DNA of 64,000 nucleotides, taken from positions 1 to 64,000 of the forward strand of contig NZ_BHZE01000009.1 of assembly GCF_003851885.1 (NCBI RefSeq), written 5' to 3'. This DNA is from Thermaurantimonas aggregans. Its GTDB lineage: Bacteria; Bacteroidota; Bacteroidia; Flavobacteriales; Schleiferiaceae. Positions 27,697-36,534 of this stretch are shown here, in pieces. The notes beneath the pieces are model-generated. The model did not search any database. It saw only the letters and a program-made list of their open reading frames with translations, and was not told the DNA's origin. The translations under genes were made by a program, and so were the position numbers. Each line of letters begins with the position of its first letter. Position 1 is the first letter of the stretch.

Positions 27697-30180
27697 ATGT
27701 TTGTAGAAGATTTTAGATTTGATAATCCCTTGAACCTTAACTCGTTCGGGGGAGATGAGGCAGAATTTATCCCTCTTATGACCCCTGAAGACGAGCAGGA
27801 GTTATCAGCAGAGCAGGTGCCTGAAGACCTGCCAATTTTACCGCTTCGAAATACGGTATTATTTCCCGGCGTAGTCATTCCAATCACAGCCGGCAGAGAT
27901 AAATCAATACGCCTGATAAACGATGCCTACAATGGCTCTAAAACCATTGGCGTAATTGCCCAAAAAGATAGCCACATCGAAGACCCAAAACCCAATGATC
28001 TGTACAAAGTGGGTACAGTGGCTCGCATCATCCGGATGTTTAAAATGCCGGATGGAAACATTACCATCATCATCCAAGGCAAAAAGCGCTTTGAGGTAAG
28101 CGAATGGCTTGAAACCGAGCCTTATCTGAAAGCTCGAGTAATTGCCAAAGAAGAAGTACTTCCCAAGAAGACGACGCAACGCTTTAGAGCCCTGATCGAC
28201 AGCATAAAGGAAACGGCTATTAAAATCATTCAAGAGTCGCCTAACCTGCCTTCTGAGGCGGCTTTTGCCGTAAAAAACATTGAAAGCGAAACGTTTTTAG
28301 TCAACTTCATCTCTTCAAACCTCAACATAGATGCGGCTCAAAAGCAAGACATTTTGGAAGAAGTAGATCTCTCAAAACGAGCCAATATCGTATTAAAGCA
28401 TCTGATCAACGAGCAGCAGATGCTCGAGATGAAGAATCAGATACAAAACAAAGTAAAAACCGAATTCGACCAGCAGCAGCGCGAGTACTTCCTCTACCAA
28501 CAGATGAAGACCATACAAGAAGAGCTCGGCGGTGTAACTGCTGAAAAAGAAATAGAGGAATTTAAAGCCCGCGCTCAGAAAAAAAAATGGAGTGAGGAAG
28601 TAGCTAAACACTTTGAGAAAGAGCTCACTAAGCTACAGCGCGCCAATCCGCAAATGCCGGAGTACAGCGTTCAGCGCAACTACATCGAGCTGATGCTCGA
28701 CTTGCCCTGGGGTGAAGTGTCGAAAGACAACTTCGACTTAAAGAGAGCGAGAAAAATCTTGGATCGCGACCATTATGGTCTAAATAAGGTAAAAGACCGG
28801 ATCATCGAATACTTAGCTGTGCTCAAGCTCAAAGGCGACTTGAAAGCGCCTATTCTCTGCTTTTATGGGCCTCCGGGTGTAGGTAAAACATCCCTTGGTC
28901 GAAGCATAGCTGAGGCTCTTGGCCGCAAGTACAGCCGTATTTCGTTAGGTGGATTGCGCGATGAGGCTGAAATCAGAGGCCATCGAAAAACATATATCGG
29001 TGCCATGCCAGGTCGAATTATTCAAAACTTGAAAAAGGCCGGGTATGACAATCCTGTCTTTGTGCTCGATGAGATCGATAAGCTCTCTTTTGGTATGCAG
29101 GGCGACCCCTCATCAGCGATGCTCGAGGTACTTGACCCCGAACAGAACAAAGAATTCTACGACAATTACCTCGAGCTGGGCTATGACTTGTCGAAAGTAC
29201 TCTTTATTGCTACAGCTAATGATCTTTCGACCATACAACCCGCCCTGCGCGACCGCATGGAGATTATCGAGCTGAATGGATATACCCTCGAAGAAAAATA
29301 CGAGATAGCCCATCGCCATCTCATTCCTAAACAACTTAAAGAACACGGACTCGAAAAAAACGACTTGAAACTTTCTCGGCAGGTAATCGAAAAGATCATT
29401 GATTCGTACACCCGAGAATCTGGAGTACGCAATTTGGAAAAAACCATCGCCAAGATTGTGCGCAATGTGGCGCGCAAAAAAGCTGATCAACAGCCATACG
29501 ATGTGCGCATGAGTTGGGAAACCGTTCAAGAAATTCTTGGCCCTACGCGCTATGACCGCGATATGGCCGAAGACAACAGCGTGGCCGGTGTGGTTACCGG
29601 ACTGGCGTGGACACCAGTGGGTGGTGACATCCTCTTTATCGAATCGACCATTTATCCCGGTTCAGGTAAATTAACAGTTACCGGAAATTTGGGCGAGGTA
29701 ATGAAAGAATCCGCGACCATCGCTCTGGCGTGGATTAAGGCTAATGCCCGAAAGTATGGTATCGATCATCGAATCTTTTCAAAATACGACATTCACATCC
29801 ACGTGCCTGAGGGAGCTACACCAAAAGATGGCCCATCAGCCGGTGTGACGATGCTTACTGCGCTTACATCGCTCCTCACCCAGCGCAAGGTGCGAAAGAA
29901 GCTAGCGATGACAGGCGAAATAACTTTGAGAGGTAAAGTGCTACCGGTGGGCGGAATTAAAGAGAAAATCCTTGCTGCCAAACGCTCAGGAATCACTGAC
30001 ATCATTCTTTGCAAAGACAATCAGAAGGACATCAACGAAATCGAAGAAGAATACATCCAAGGCCTTACATTTCACTATGTGAGTACCATGTCAGAAGTGC
30101 TCTCGATTGCACTGACAGATGAGTACGTAGATGAGCCTATTGACTTCTCTGAAGTACTGGAATCAGAAGTAAAGGTTTAA
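27697..30180 (+). CDS. lon: endopeptidase La (ATP-dependent Lon protease)
   Basis: Cytosolic ATP-dependent protease degrading damaged and regulatory proteins. 827 residues: substrate-binding N domain (about 45-240), coiled-coil linker, AAA+ module with Walker A GPPGVGKT (391-398) and Walker [10 protein letters not shown], and the C-terminal protease domain with the Ser714-Lys757 dyad (PKDGPSAG and GGIKEK). Length and layout are normal. A strong terminator follows the stop. Confidence 0.98.
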   Translation: MFVEDFRFDNPLNLNSFGGDEAEFIPLMTPEDEQELSAEQVPEDLPILPLRNTVLFPGVVIPITAGRDKSIRLINDAYNGSKTIGVIAQKDSHIEDPKPNDLYKVGTVARIIRMFKMPDGNITIIIQGKKRFEVSEWLETEPYLKARVIAKEEVLPKKTTQRFRALIDSIKETAIKIIQESPNLPSEAAFAVKNIESETFLVNFISSNLNIDAAQKQDILEEVDLSKRANIVLKHLINEQQMLEMKNQIQNKVKTEFDQQQREYFLYQQMKTIQEELGGVTAEKEIEEFKARAQKKKWSEEVAKHFEKELTKLQRANPQMPEYSVQRNYIELMLDLPWGEVSKDNFDLKRARKILDRDHYGLNKVKDRIIEYLAVLKLKGDLKAPILCFYGPPGVGKTSLGRSIAEALGRKYSRISLGGLRDEAEIRGHRKTYIGAMPGRIIQNLKKAGYDNPVFVLDEIDKLSFGMQGDPSSAMLEVLDPEQNKEFYDNYLELGYDLSKVLFIATANDLSTIQPALRDRMEIIELNGYTLEEKYEIAHRHLIPKQLKEHGLEKNDLKLSRQVIEKIIDSYTRESGVRNLEKTIAKIVRNVARKKADQQPYDVRMSWETVQEILGPTRYDRDMAEDNSVAGVVTGLAWTPVGGDILFIESTIYPGSGKLTVTGNLGEVMKESATIALAWIKANARKYGIDHRIFSKYDIHIHVPEGATPKDGPSAGVTMLTALTSLLTQRKVRKKLAMTGEITLRGKVLPVGGIKEKILAAKRSGITDIILCKDNQKDINEIEEEYIQGLTFHYVSTMSEVLSIALTDEYVDEPIDFSEVLESEVKV

Positions 30181-30190
30181 GCCGTAGGAG

Positions 30191-30232
30191 CGGCAGCTCA
30201 GGAAGCTCTAAGCTACTGAGCTGCCGTTTTTT
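30191..30232 (+). terminator. Rho-independent terminator of lon, overlapping the 3' end of metG
   Basis: An 11-bp stem (CGGCAGCTCAG at 30191-30201 and its complement at 30216-30226) followed by TTTTTT. The right arm also encodes the last codons of convergent metG, whose stop lies in the loop. Confidence 0.85.
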
Positions 30233-32250
30233 ACCGGTTTAGATGGCACCATCGTTACCAAACTGCCGTCGCTGTTTTCGGCAAACAGAATCATACCATG
30301 GCTTTCTACCCCGCGGATTTTTCGGGGAGCTAAGTTGGCTAAGAGCAATATTTGTTTACCAATCAAATCTTCTGGATTGTAGTGCTGAGCTACACCCGAA
30401 ACTACAGTGCGTCGATCGATGCCAGTATCAAGGGTGAGTTGCAGTAATTTGTCGGCTTTTGGCACGCGCTCAGCGGCTATCACAGTGGCTATGCGAAGAT
30501 CTAACTTCTGAAAGTCATCGAAGGTGATGGTATCTTTCATGGGTGCGGCTGTAGAATTTTTGAATGGAGTTTGCTGGGCTGATTGCTGGCGAATGGCAGC
30601 GAGTTTTTGAATTTGTGGTTCGAGTTCAGCATCTTCCATTTTTCGGAAGAGCAGTTCAGGCTTGGGCAGTTGTTCGCCGGCTTGCCAATAGATGTTGTCT
30701 TTAATATTTGTAATTTTTTTCTTTCCCAGCATGTAAAGGAGTTTCTCAGCCGATTTGGGCATAAATGGCATCATGAGCTTAGCCAAATGGCCAAGAAGAA
30801 AGAGCCCGTTGTTGAGAATTTTTAGGGTTTCTTCAGGCTGAGATTTGTACAATTTCCAGGGTTCGGCATCGGTTAGGTATTTATTGCCTGCGCGGGCCAG
30901 GTCCATCCAGGCCTGAAGGGCATTTCTGAACTTGTAGTGGCGAATAGCTTCGTCGATGGCGGTATAGGCTTCTTCTATAGCTTTTTCGAGCATCGGAGCA
31001 TCTGAACAACCGATGACATCGCAGGGCAGTTTGCCGTCGTAGTACTTCTGAATAAGGGTTAATATTCGGTTTGCCAAGTTACCGGGTATGGCTACCAGTT
31101 CGTTGTTGATACGCGCTTGGTAGTCGCGCCATGTGAATTCAGAATCGGAGGTTTCAGGGGCGATGGAGGTGAGCACATAGCGCAGTTCGCTTTCGCGATC
31201 GGGCATTTCAGCTAGGTACTCATGTAACCAGATGGCCCAGTTGCGCGAGGTGGAAATTTTGTCGCCTTCGAGATTGAGAAACTCATTGGCCGGTACGTTT
31301 GCGGGTAAAACGTATCCGCCGTGGGCCATGAGCATTGCTGGAAAGATAATGCAATGAAATACGATGTTGTCTTTGCCGATGAAGTGTATTAGTGCTGTTT
31401 CATCACTTTGCCAGTAGGATTGCCAGGTTTCGGGCAAGAGTTCTTTAGTGGCTGAAATATAGCCTATTGGTGCATCAAACCACACGTAGAGCACTTTTCC
31501 TTTAGCTCCTTCTAAAGGTACCGGTACCCCCCATTCGAGATCGCGGGTCATGGCTCTGGGAGCAAGGCCCTGCTGAAGCCACGATTTCACCTGGCCGTAC
31601 ACATTGGGTTTGAGTACGTCTTTGAGTGATTCGGTATATGCCTCGATGGCTGACTGAAACTTGTCGAGCGGTAGATACCAGTTTTTTGTTTTGCGCAATA
31701 CGGGCTCAGCACCTGATAAGGCTGAGCGCGGTTGGATCAGGTCCGTGGGATTTAGCGATGAGCCACAGCTTTCGCATTGGTCGCCATAGGCATTGGCAAA
31801 ACCACACTTAGGACAGGTGCCTATGATGTAGCGATCGGCTAGAAACTGACCTGCTTGCTCATCGTAGTACTGCTCTGTTTCTTCTTCAATGAAAACCCCC
31901 TTATCGTAAAGCGTTTTAAAAAATTGGGAGGCCGTGGTGTGGTGAAGTGGTGAAGAGGTACGTGAATAGATATCGAAGGAGATCCCAAAGTCGGCGAAGG
32001 CTTTTTTCATGAGCGCGTGATACTTATCGACCACTTCTTGTGGCGTGATGCCTTCTTTACGCGCTTTTATGGTGATGGGAACTCCGTGTTCGTCAGAGCC
32101 GCAGATGAATTTTACATCTTCACCAGCAAGTTTTAGGTAGCGCACGTAAATATCGGCCGGCAAGTAACACCCTGCCAAATGGCCGATATGGACCGGGCCA
32201 TTGGCGTAGGGCAATGCTGCAGTTACGAGGTAACGTTTTGGTTGTTTCAA
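30208..32250 (-). CDS. metG: methionine--tRNA ligase
   Basis: Charges tRNA-Met. 680 residues. Class I features: HIGH as HIGHLAG (about 22-28), the zinc-binding CPKCGFANAYGDQCESCG knuckle, and the KMSKS-equivalent KISTSRNW. The C-terminal 110 residues form an EMAP-II-like tRNA-binding domain (DFQKLDLRIATVIAAERVPKADKLLQL). The start must be TTG at 32250: the frame has a stop a few codons upstream and no earlier ATG, and the next Met would remove the HIGH motif. Confidence 0.97.
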   Translation of the reverse strand: MKQPKRYLVTAALPYANGPVHIGHLAGCYLPADIYVRYLKLAGEDVKFICGSDEHGVPITIKARKEGITPQEVVDKYHALMKKAFADFGISFDIYSRTSSPLHHTTASQFFKTLYDKGVFIEEETEQYYDEQAGQFLADRYIIGTCPKCGFANAYGDQCESCGSSLNPTDLIQPRSALSGAEPVLRKTKNWYLPLDKFQSAIEAYTESLKDVLKPNVYGQVKSWLQQGLAPRAMTRDLEWGVPVPLEGAKGKVLYVWFDAPIGYISATKELLPETWQSYWQSDETALIHFIGKDNIVFHCIIFPAMLMAHGGYVLPANVPANEFLNLEGDKISTSRNWAIWLHEYLAEMPDRESELRYVLTSIAPETSDSEFTWRDYQARINNELVAIPGNLANRILTLIQKYYDGKLPCDVIGCSDAPMLEKAIEEAYTAIDEAIRHYKFRNALQAWMDLARAGNKYLTDAEPWKLYKSQPEETLKILNNGLFLLGHLAKLMMPFMPKSAEKLLYMLGKKKITNIKDNIYWQAGEQLPKPELLFRKMEDAELEPQIQKLAAIRQQSAQQTPFKNSTAAPMKDTITFDDFQKLDLRIATVIAAERVPKADKLLQLTLDTGIDRRTVVSGVAQHYNPEDLIGKQILLLANLAPRKIRGVESHGMILFAENSDGSLVTMVPSKPVKNGSSVA

Positions 32251-32276
32251 GGTGTGAAATCGCTTTTATGAAATGG

Positions 32277-32284
32277 CAAAGGTA
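32277..32284 (-). promoter_or_regulatory. Candidate -7 box (TACCTTTG) for metG
   Basis: TACCTTTG on the minus strand, 26 nt before the TTG start of metG. It supports that start by giving a leader of about 20 nt. No -33 box at the usual spacing. Confidence 0.42.
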
Positions 32285-32520
32285 GATTGTTGGAAGGGCT
32301 TGTTGATTTGAAGCAATTAATAAAGTTGATGCCAGGCGTTGATGTGCTGAAGGGTAGAGTGTTTTTTGCCTTTTAAAGATGAGAGGTTTTTGTCAGAGTA
32401 AAATATAAGAGGATGCAGGGCTGTAAGCATTTGTGCTTATCGTAGGTCAATTGTTTTTGGGTGAGTTGGCTGAAAAATGGTTGCTACATTGGCTATGATG
32501 GGATGTGGTGTCAGTAGTGC
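32285..32520. other. Intergenic spacer between metG and repeat copy A
   Basis: I see no gene. The only structure is a small hairpin near 32424-32440 (TAAGCA, loop TTTG, TGCTTA). Short open frames on the minus strand here run into the repeat and look non-coding. Confidence 0.5.
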
Positions 32521-32666
32521 GCGTGAGGGATACGGCGGGCGCGCGAAAGCGCGGTGCGAAGGCAGGGCGCAGCCCTGACGAAGCACGGAAGCGAAGCGTA
32601 CCCCAGAGTAGCCCGACCCAGGCAAAGGCACTTTTGGTGCCTAGCCTGGGGCACGCCCAAATAAAA
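32521..32666 (+). repeat. Structured GC-rich intergenic repeat, copy A (146 bp)
   Basis: Begins GCGTGAGGGATA and ends GGGGCACGCCC plus AAATAAAA. The ends can pair (GCGTG with CACGC). Inside are a 5-bp hairpin with a GAAA tetraloop (32540-32553), a 6-bp hairpin CAGGGC-GCA-GCCCTG (32563-32577), a shared block around AGCGAAGCGTACCCC, the shared CCCGACCC, and a two-part hairpin (32617-32650). Much more GC-rich than its surroundings. It lies 102 bp before the response-regulator gene, in the same orientation. Copies B and C share both ends. Function unknown. Confidence 0.85.
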
Positions 32667-32709
32667 CAATAAAACATTACTTGACTGGGGTATATTACTT
32701 TTACGGGCC

Positions 32710-32731
32710 GAGGATTACCAGAGGATTACCA
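32710..32731 (+). promoter_or_regulatory. Tandem 11-bp direct repeat upstream of the response regulator
   Basis: GAGGATTACCA occurs twice with no spacer, ending 36 nt before the ATG of the OmpR-type regulator. Two half-sites one helical turn apart are what OmpR/PhoB-family proteins bind, so this may be an autoregulatory operator. Inference. Confidence 0.45.
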
Positions 32732-32767
32732 AGGGTTGGAATTTGAAAATATTCGCAGGGGCAGACA

Positions 32768-33460
32768 ATGAATCGAAAACCGCTGATACTGATCGTAGAG
32801 GATGATGAGCGCCTGATGCAAGTACTGGCTAAGCACCTGAGGGAGAACGACTTTGAGGTGGCAATGGCATACGACGGGCAGTCGGCTGTACGCTTGTTTC
32901 AGCAATCGAATTTTGACTTGGTGATTACAGATGTGATGCTGCCGCGTTTGAGTGGTATTGAAGTGAGCAGGGCTATTCGACAGATGAGTTCGACAGTACC
33001 CATTCTGATGCTGACAGCATTGGGCACTACGGATGACAAATTAGAGGGTTTCGACGCTGGAGCTGATGACTATCTGGTCAAGCCGTTTGAGATTCGCGAA
33101 CTTGTGGCTCGCATTAATGCACTTATAAAGCGTAGCAGAGCACATGTAGGGGTAAGTGAAGTGCTTAAGTATGCTGACCTTGAGATGAATGTACGCACTA
33201 AAAAGGTAACGCGAGCCAATAAGCCTTTGCAACTCACACCCAAGGAGTTTAATCTGCTGGAATATATGCTTCGCAACCCAGAGCGCGTACTCTCACGCAG
33301 TGAAATCGCTGAGAAGGTGTGGAATACGCGATTTGATACGGGAACGAATTTTATAGATGTGTATATAGCATATCTGCGGAAAAAGGTGGACAGGGATTTT
33401 GACCTAAAGTTGATTCACACACGTCCGGGCGTAGGCTTCATTCTTGCGACGAAGCCTTAA
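32768..33460 (+). CDS. OmpR/PhoB-family response regulator (orphan)
   Basis: 230 residues. The receiver domain (about 5-118) has the acidic pair EDD (11-13), phosphoacceptor Asp55 (LVITDVMLP), the conserved Thr in MLTALG and Lys in DDYLVKPF. A winged-helix DNA-binding domain follows (about 130-228; LTPKEFNLLEYMLRNPERVLSR, FIDVYIAYLRKKVD). No histidine kinase gene is adjacent, so its partner is elsewhere. A tandem 11-mer upstream may be its operator. Confidence 0.93.
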   Translation: MNRKPLILIVEDDERLMQVLAKHLRENDFEVAMAYDGQSAVRLFQQSNFDLVITDVMLPRLSGIEVSRAIRQMSSTVPILMLTALGTTDDKLEGFDAGADDYLVKPFEIRELVARINALIKRSRAHVGVSEVLKYADLEMNVRTKKVTRANKPLQLTPKEFNLLEYMLRNPERVLSRSEIAEKVWNTRFDTGTNFIDVYIAYLRKKVDRDFDLKLIHTRPGVGFILATKP

Positions 33461-33469
33461 ACAGATCTG

Positions 33470-34246
33470 CTAAAAAATCTGCCACCAGCGCTTTTTAGGT
33501 TTGGAGATGACTTCGCCGGCATCGTCAAAGTCGTCTGGATTGAAGGTCTTTTTTTGGCGCTGCTGGAGAATGCCTTCGGCAAAGGCTTTTTGGAGGATGT
33601 TTTCGATGAATTTGTCTTCCGGATCGTTGATGGGGTCGTATTGCTTTTTCAGGCTGATTTCGTAGAAGTTAGCCGTTACATTGTACATAAATGCACGCAG
33701 GCCGCCACGGTATTTGGTGATGAGTTCGTAGGCAGTCAGGCCTGTTTCGCGGTAGATGAGTTTGCAAAGGATTTGGCCTTCAGAGCGGGTGAGTCTTTTG
33801 AGTTCTTCTTCAAATTCACTTTCTAAGTAGTCTTGAAAGTCTTTGATGAAGCGCTTTTTGTCGCGATTGCGCTTCAGGAGGGAGAGTCTGAATTCGAGAG
33901 AGTCGAGCTTATCGCCGGCGATTACGGCGTAGGGATAAACTTTATACACCTTGCGTCTCAAGATGTAGTAGCGCCGGCGTGCCTCTTCGCTGTCGAAGGC
34001 CGGTGTACTGATGAAGAGCACTTCGTCGAGTATCCACACCGGTACGGTATCGCCATCGATGATCAAGGCGTGCTGGCGCTTGTCTTTGTTTTGGTAAATG
34101 TAGTTGAGTATGCTGTCTTGCGTCTGTTTATGGTCGTTCTGCCCGCTGGCAGTAAAGGACGTGAATAGGGCGAGCAGCAAGATTTTAATAGACCTGACGG
34201 CGAATTTTCCAGAGAGAGATGTCACTATGTTGGGAGGGTTGGCCAT
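33470..34246 (-). CDS. DUF4294 family exported protein
   Basis: 258 residues with a hydrophobic signal-like segment (IKILLLALFTSFTASGQ) and the DUF4294 core (EEARRRYYILRRKVYKVYPYAVIAGDKLDSLE ...), rich in charged helices. Bacteroidota-specific, function unknown; probably periplasmic or anchored. The start at ATG 34246 overlaps the end of accC by 62 nt; a GTG at 34225 would still overlap by 41 nt. The C-terminal tail KKRWWQIF is strongly basic/aromatic. Confidence 0.78.
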   Translation of the reverse strand: MANPPNIVTSLSGKFAVRSIKILLLALFTSFTASGQNDHKQTQDSILNYIYQNKDKRQHALIIDGDTVPVWILDEVLFISTPAFDSEEARRRYYILRRKVYKVYPYAVIAGDKLDSLEFRLSLLKRNRDKKRFIKDFQDYLESEFEEELKRLTRSEGQILCKLIYRETGLTAYELITKYRGGLRAFMYNVTANFYEISLKKQYDPINDPEDKFIENILQKAFAEGILQQRQKKTFNPDDFDDAGEVISKPKKRWWQIF

Positions 34247-35684
34247 TAGGGTATAAAAGGTCGCGTGGTCTTTTTTCTTGCATGAGAGCAGCGGCAGCGA
34301 GGGCAGCAGCTTCCACTTCATCAGCTGATGGACTTGGCAAATATTCGGGTTTAAAGTGCTGTTTTACGAAGTTGGTATCGAAATCGCCACTCACAAAGGC
34401 GGGGTGCTGCATGACGAATTCTACGAATGGCAGGGTAGTGTGCACACCGCCAATTTCGTAGTCGCGGCAGGCGCGAATCATGCGCTGGATGGCTTCTTCG
34501 CGGTTATGGCCATAGGTGATGAGCTTGGCAATCATTGGGTCGTAGTAGATGGGTATGTCCATGCCTTGGCGATAGCCGTCATCTACGCGCACACCCGGTC
34601 CGGTAGGGCGGTTGTAAACGACCAGTTTTCCAATATCTGGCGAGAAGTTTTCCCATGGATTTTCGGCATAAACGCGAGCTTCGATAGCGTGGCCGTGTAT
34701 GGCTAGGTCGTTTTGAGTATATCCTAGAAGTTCACCGCGGGCTATGCGTATTTGTTCGCGTACCAGGTCGAGCCCTGTGATTAGCTCAGTAACGGGGTGC
34801 TCTACCTGTAGACGGGTGTTCATCTCAAGGAAGTAGAAATTCATGTTGGCATCCACGAGAAATTCTACTGTGCCAGCACCCACATATCCACAGGCGCGAG
34901 CTACGTTTACAGCGGCTTCGCCCATGGCTCGGCGCATTTCGGGTGTCACGATAGCGCTGGGAGCTTCTTCAATCACTTTTTGGTGCCGGCGCTGAATGCT
35001 GCATTCGCGTTCAAAGAGGTAAACGATGTTGCCGTGTTTATCCGCCAATATTTGAATCTCAATATGGCGGGGCTTTTCCACAAATTTTTCGATGAAGACA
35101 GCACCGTTGCCAAAGGCTGAGGTAGCTTCGTTGATGGCCATTTGCATTTGCTCTTCGAGCAGATGGATATCTTCTACCAGGCGCATGCCCTTGCCACCTC
35201 CGCCGGCCGAAGCCTTGATAATGACTGGAAGGCCAATAGACTTGGCTACTTCTATCGCTTTGGTAAAATCGCTTACTGCACCCTCAGTACCTGGCACCAG
35301 AGGCACGTTGAATTTCTTCACGGCATTTTTAGCAGAGAGTTTATCGCCCATGATTTCCATAGCATCGGCTGACGGACCTATGAAAGTAAGCCCGCTAGCC
35401 TCTACCAGACGAGCAAAAGCTGCGTTTTCACTTAAAAATCCATAACCCGGGTGGATGGCATCAGCCCCTGTAGCAAGAGCAGCATCTACAATCGCTTGTC
35501 CGCGAAGGTAGCTCTGTGCCGAAGGTGCTGAACCGATGCACGCTGCCTCGTCGGCATAGTGTACGTGAGGGCTGTCGGCATCGGCCTCACTGTATACGGC
35601 CACTGTACTTATGCCCATATCTCGAGCGGTTTTCATGATGCGGAGAGCGATTTCCCCGCGGTTAGCTACGAGTATTTTTTTCAT
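34185..35684 (-). CDS. accC: acetyl-CoA (acyl-CoA) carboxylase, biotin carboxylase subunit
   Basis: Carboxylates biotin on its carrier protein using ATP and bicarbonate. 499 residues: N-terminal MKKILVANRGEIALRI, ATP-grasp glycine loop KASAGGGGKGM, the HIEIQILAD block, FLEMNTRLQVEHPVTE, and a C-terminal domain. About 50 residues longer than E. coli AccC, as in acyl-CoA carboxylase alpha subunits without a fused carrier. No accB or carboxyltransferase gene is adjacent, so whether it serves acetyl- or propionyl-CoA is open. Ten nt after the prohibitin-like gene. Confidence 0.93.
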   Translation of the reverse strand: MKKILVANRGEIALRIMKTARDMGISTVAVYSEADADSPHVHYADEAACIGSAPSAQSYLRGQAIVDAALATGADAIHPGYGFLSENAAFARLVEASGLTFIGPSADAMEIMGDKLSAKNAVKKFNVPLVPGTEGAVSDFTKAIEVAKSIGLPVIIKASAGGGGKGMRLVEDIHLLEEQMQMAINEATSAFGNGAVFIEKFVEKPRHIEIQILADKHGNIVYLFERECSIQRRHQKVIEEAPSAIVTPEMRRAMGEAAVNVARACGYVGAGTVEFLVDANMNFYFLEMNTRLQVEHPVTELITGLDLVREQIRIARGELLGYTQNDLAIHGHAIEARVYAENPWENFSPDIGKLVVYNRPTGPGVRVDDGYRQGMDIPIYYDPMIAKLITYGHNREEAIQRMIRACRDYEIGGVHTTLPFVEFVMQHPAFVSGDFDTNFVKQHFKPEYLPSPSADEVEAAALAAAALMQEKRPRDLLYPNGQPSQHSDISLWKIRRQVY

Positions 35685-35693
35685 GAGTGAAAT

Positions 35694-36515
35694 TTATTGT
35701 TTATTATCGCCCAGTATGATAGGCAGTCCGTTTTTTGAATTACCGATGATTACAACTTTAGAATTCGGACTTTCAGCCAATTTAAGTGTGGCCTCTATAC
35801 CTTTCTCTTGAAGGATTTTGTCAGTCAGAGAGCGGTTGATGATTTCATAAGCTTCGGCTTTGCCTCGGGCTTCGATGCGCAGGCGTTCTGCTTCTTTTTG
35901 AGCGGCTTCGAGTCTAAATTCGTATTCGAGGGCTACTTGTTCTTGTTTGAGTTTTTTTTCAATGGCTTCTTGAAGTGAAGGGGGTAGGGTCACATCGCGT
36001 ATCAATACATCGTCGAGCAGTATGTGCTTGTCGGCAATAGATTTGCGCGTGCGATTCATGATTTCATCTTCAATTACCTCGCGTTTTGTTGAATAAAGTT
36101 CTTCGGGAAGGTATTTGCCAATCACCTCGCGGGTGGCGGATCGAATGGCAGGATTGACAATTTTTTCGTGGTAATTGGGACCTACTTCGTCGTGTAGCAA
36201 GGGCAGCCTGTCTTCTACAGGCTTATACCAATACGAAACATCTACCTTGATGGTCAGGCCGTTTTTTGAGAGAACTTCCATCATGGTATTGTTTTCCTGA
36301 ATTTTAACATCGTATTTGAAGATTTTATTCCATGGTGCAATGAAGTGAAAGCCCTGATTGAAGATTTTATTCTTATCGATACCACCACCGAATGTCCGGA
36401 AGATGACCCCTTTTTGACCAAAATCAATCGTTGTAGTCATCGACCCCCATAAAATAACGATTAGTATGACCACCAAAAAACCGCCAACCAATAAAAAAGG
36501 CAAACTACGATTCAT
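35694..36515 (-). CDS. Prohibitin-like SPFH/Band 7 membrane protein
   Basis: 273 residues with one N-terminal membrane segment (PFLLVGGFLVVILIVILWGS), an SPFH/Band 7 domain (about 25-190; GQKGVIFRTFGGG, NKIFNQGFHFIAPW, YSTKREVIEDEI) and a charged coiled-coil region (KLKQEQVALEYEFRLEAAQKE). Such proteins form membrane rings and chaperone or restrain membrane proteases. Part of the fabG-VWA-accC operon. Confidence 0.9.
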   Translation of the reverse strand: MNRSLPFLLVGGFLVVILIVILWGSMTTTIDFGQKGVIFRTFGGGIDKNKIFNQGFHFIAPWNKIFKYDVKIQENNTMMEVLSKNGLTIKVDVSYWYKPVEDRLPLLHDEVGPNYHEKIVNPAIRSATREVIGKYLPEELYSTKREVIEDEIMNRTRKSIADKHILLDDVLIRDVTLPPSLQEAIEKKLKQEQVALEYEFRLEAAQKEAERLRIEARGKAEAYEIINRSLTDKILQEKGIEATLKLAESPNSKVVIIGNSKNGLPIILGDNKQ

Positions 36516-36534
36516 GGGAATTTAATTTTTGGCA

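Noticed and set aside
30208-32250. KISTS instead of KMSKS in metG as a sign of a broken enzyme
   Set aside because: KxSTS variants are normal in this branch of methionyl-tRNA synthetases; the other motifs are intact.
32437-32677. Minus-strand open frames of 64-76 codons through repeat copy A
   Set aside because: Arginine/proline-rich translation of the GC-rich repeat, without start context or homology that I recognise.
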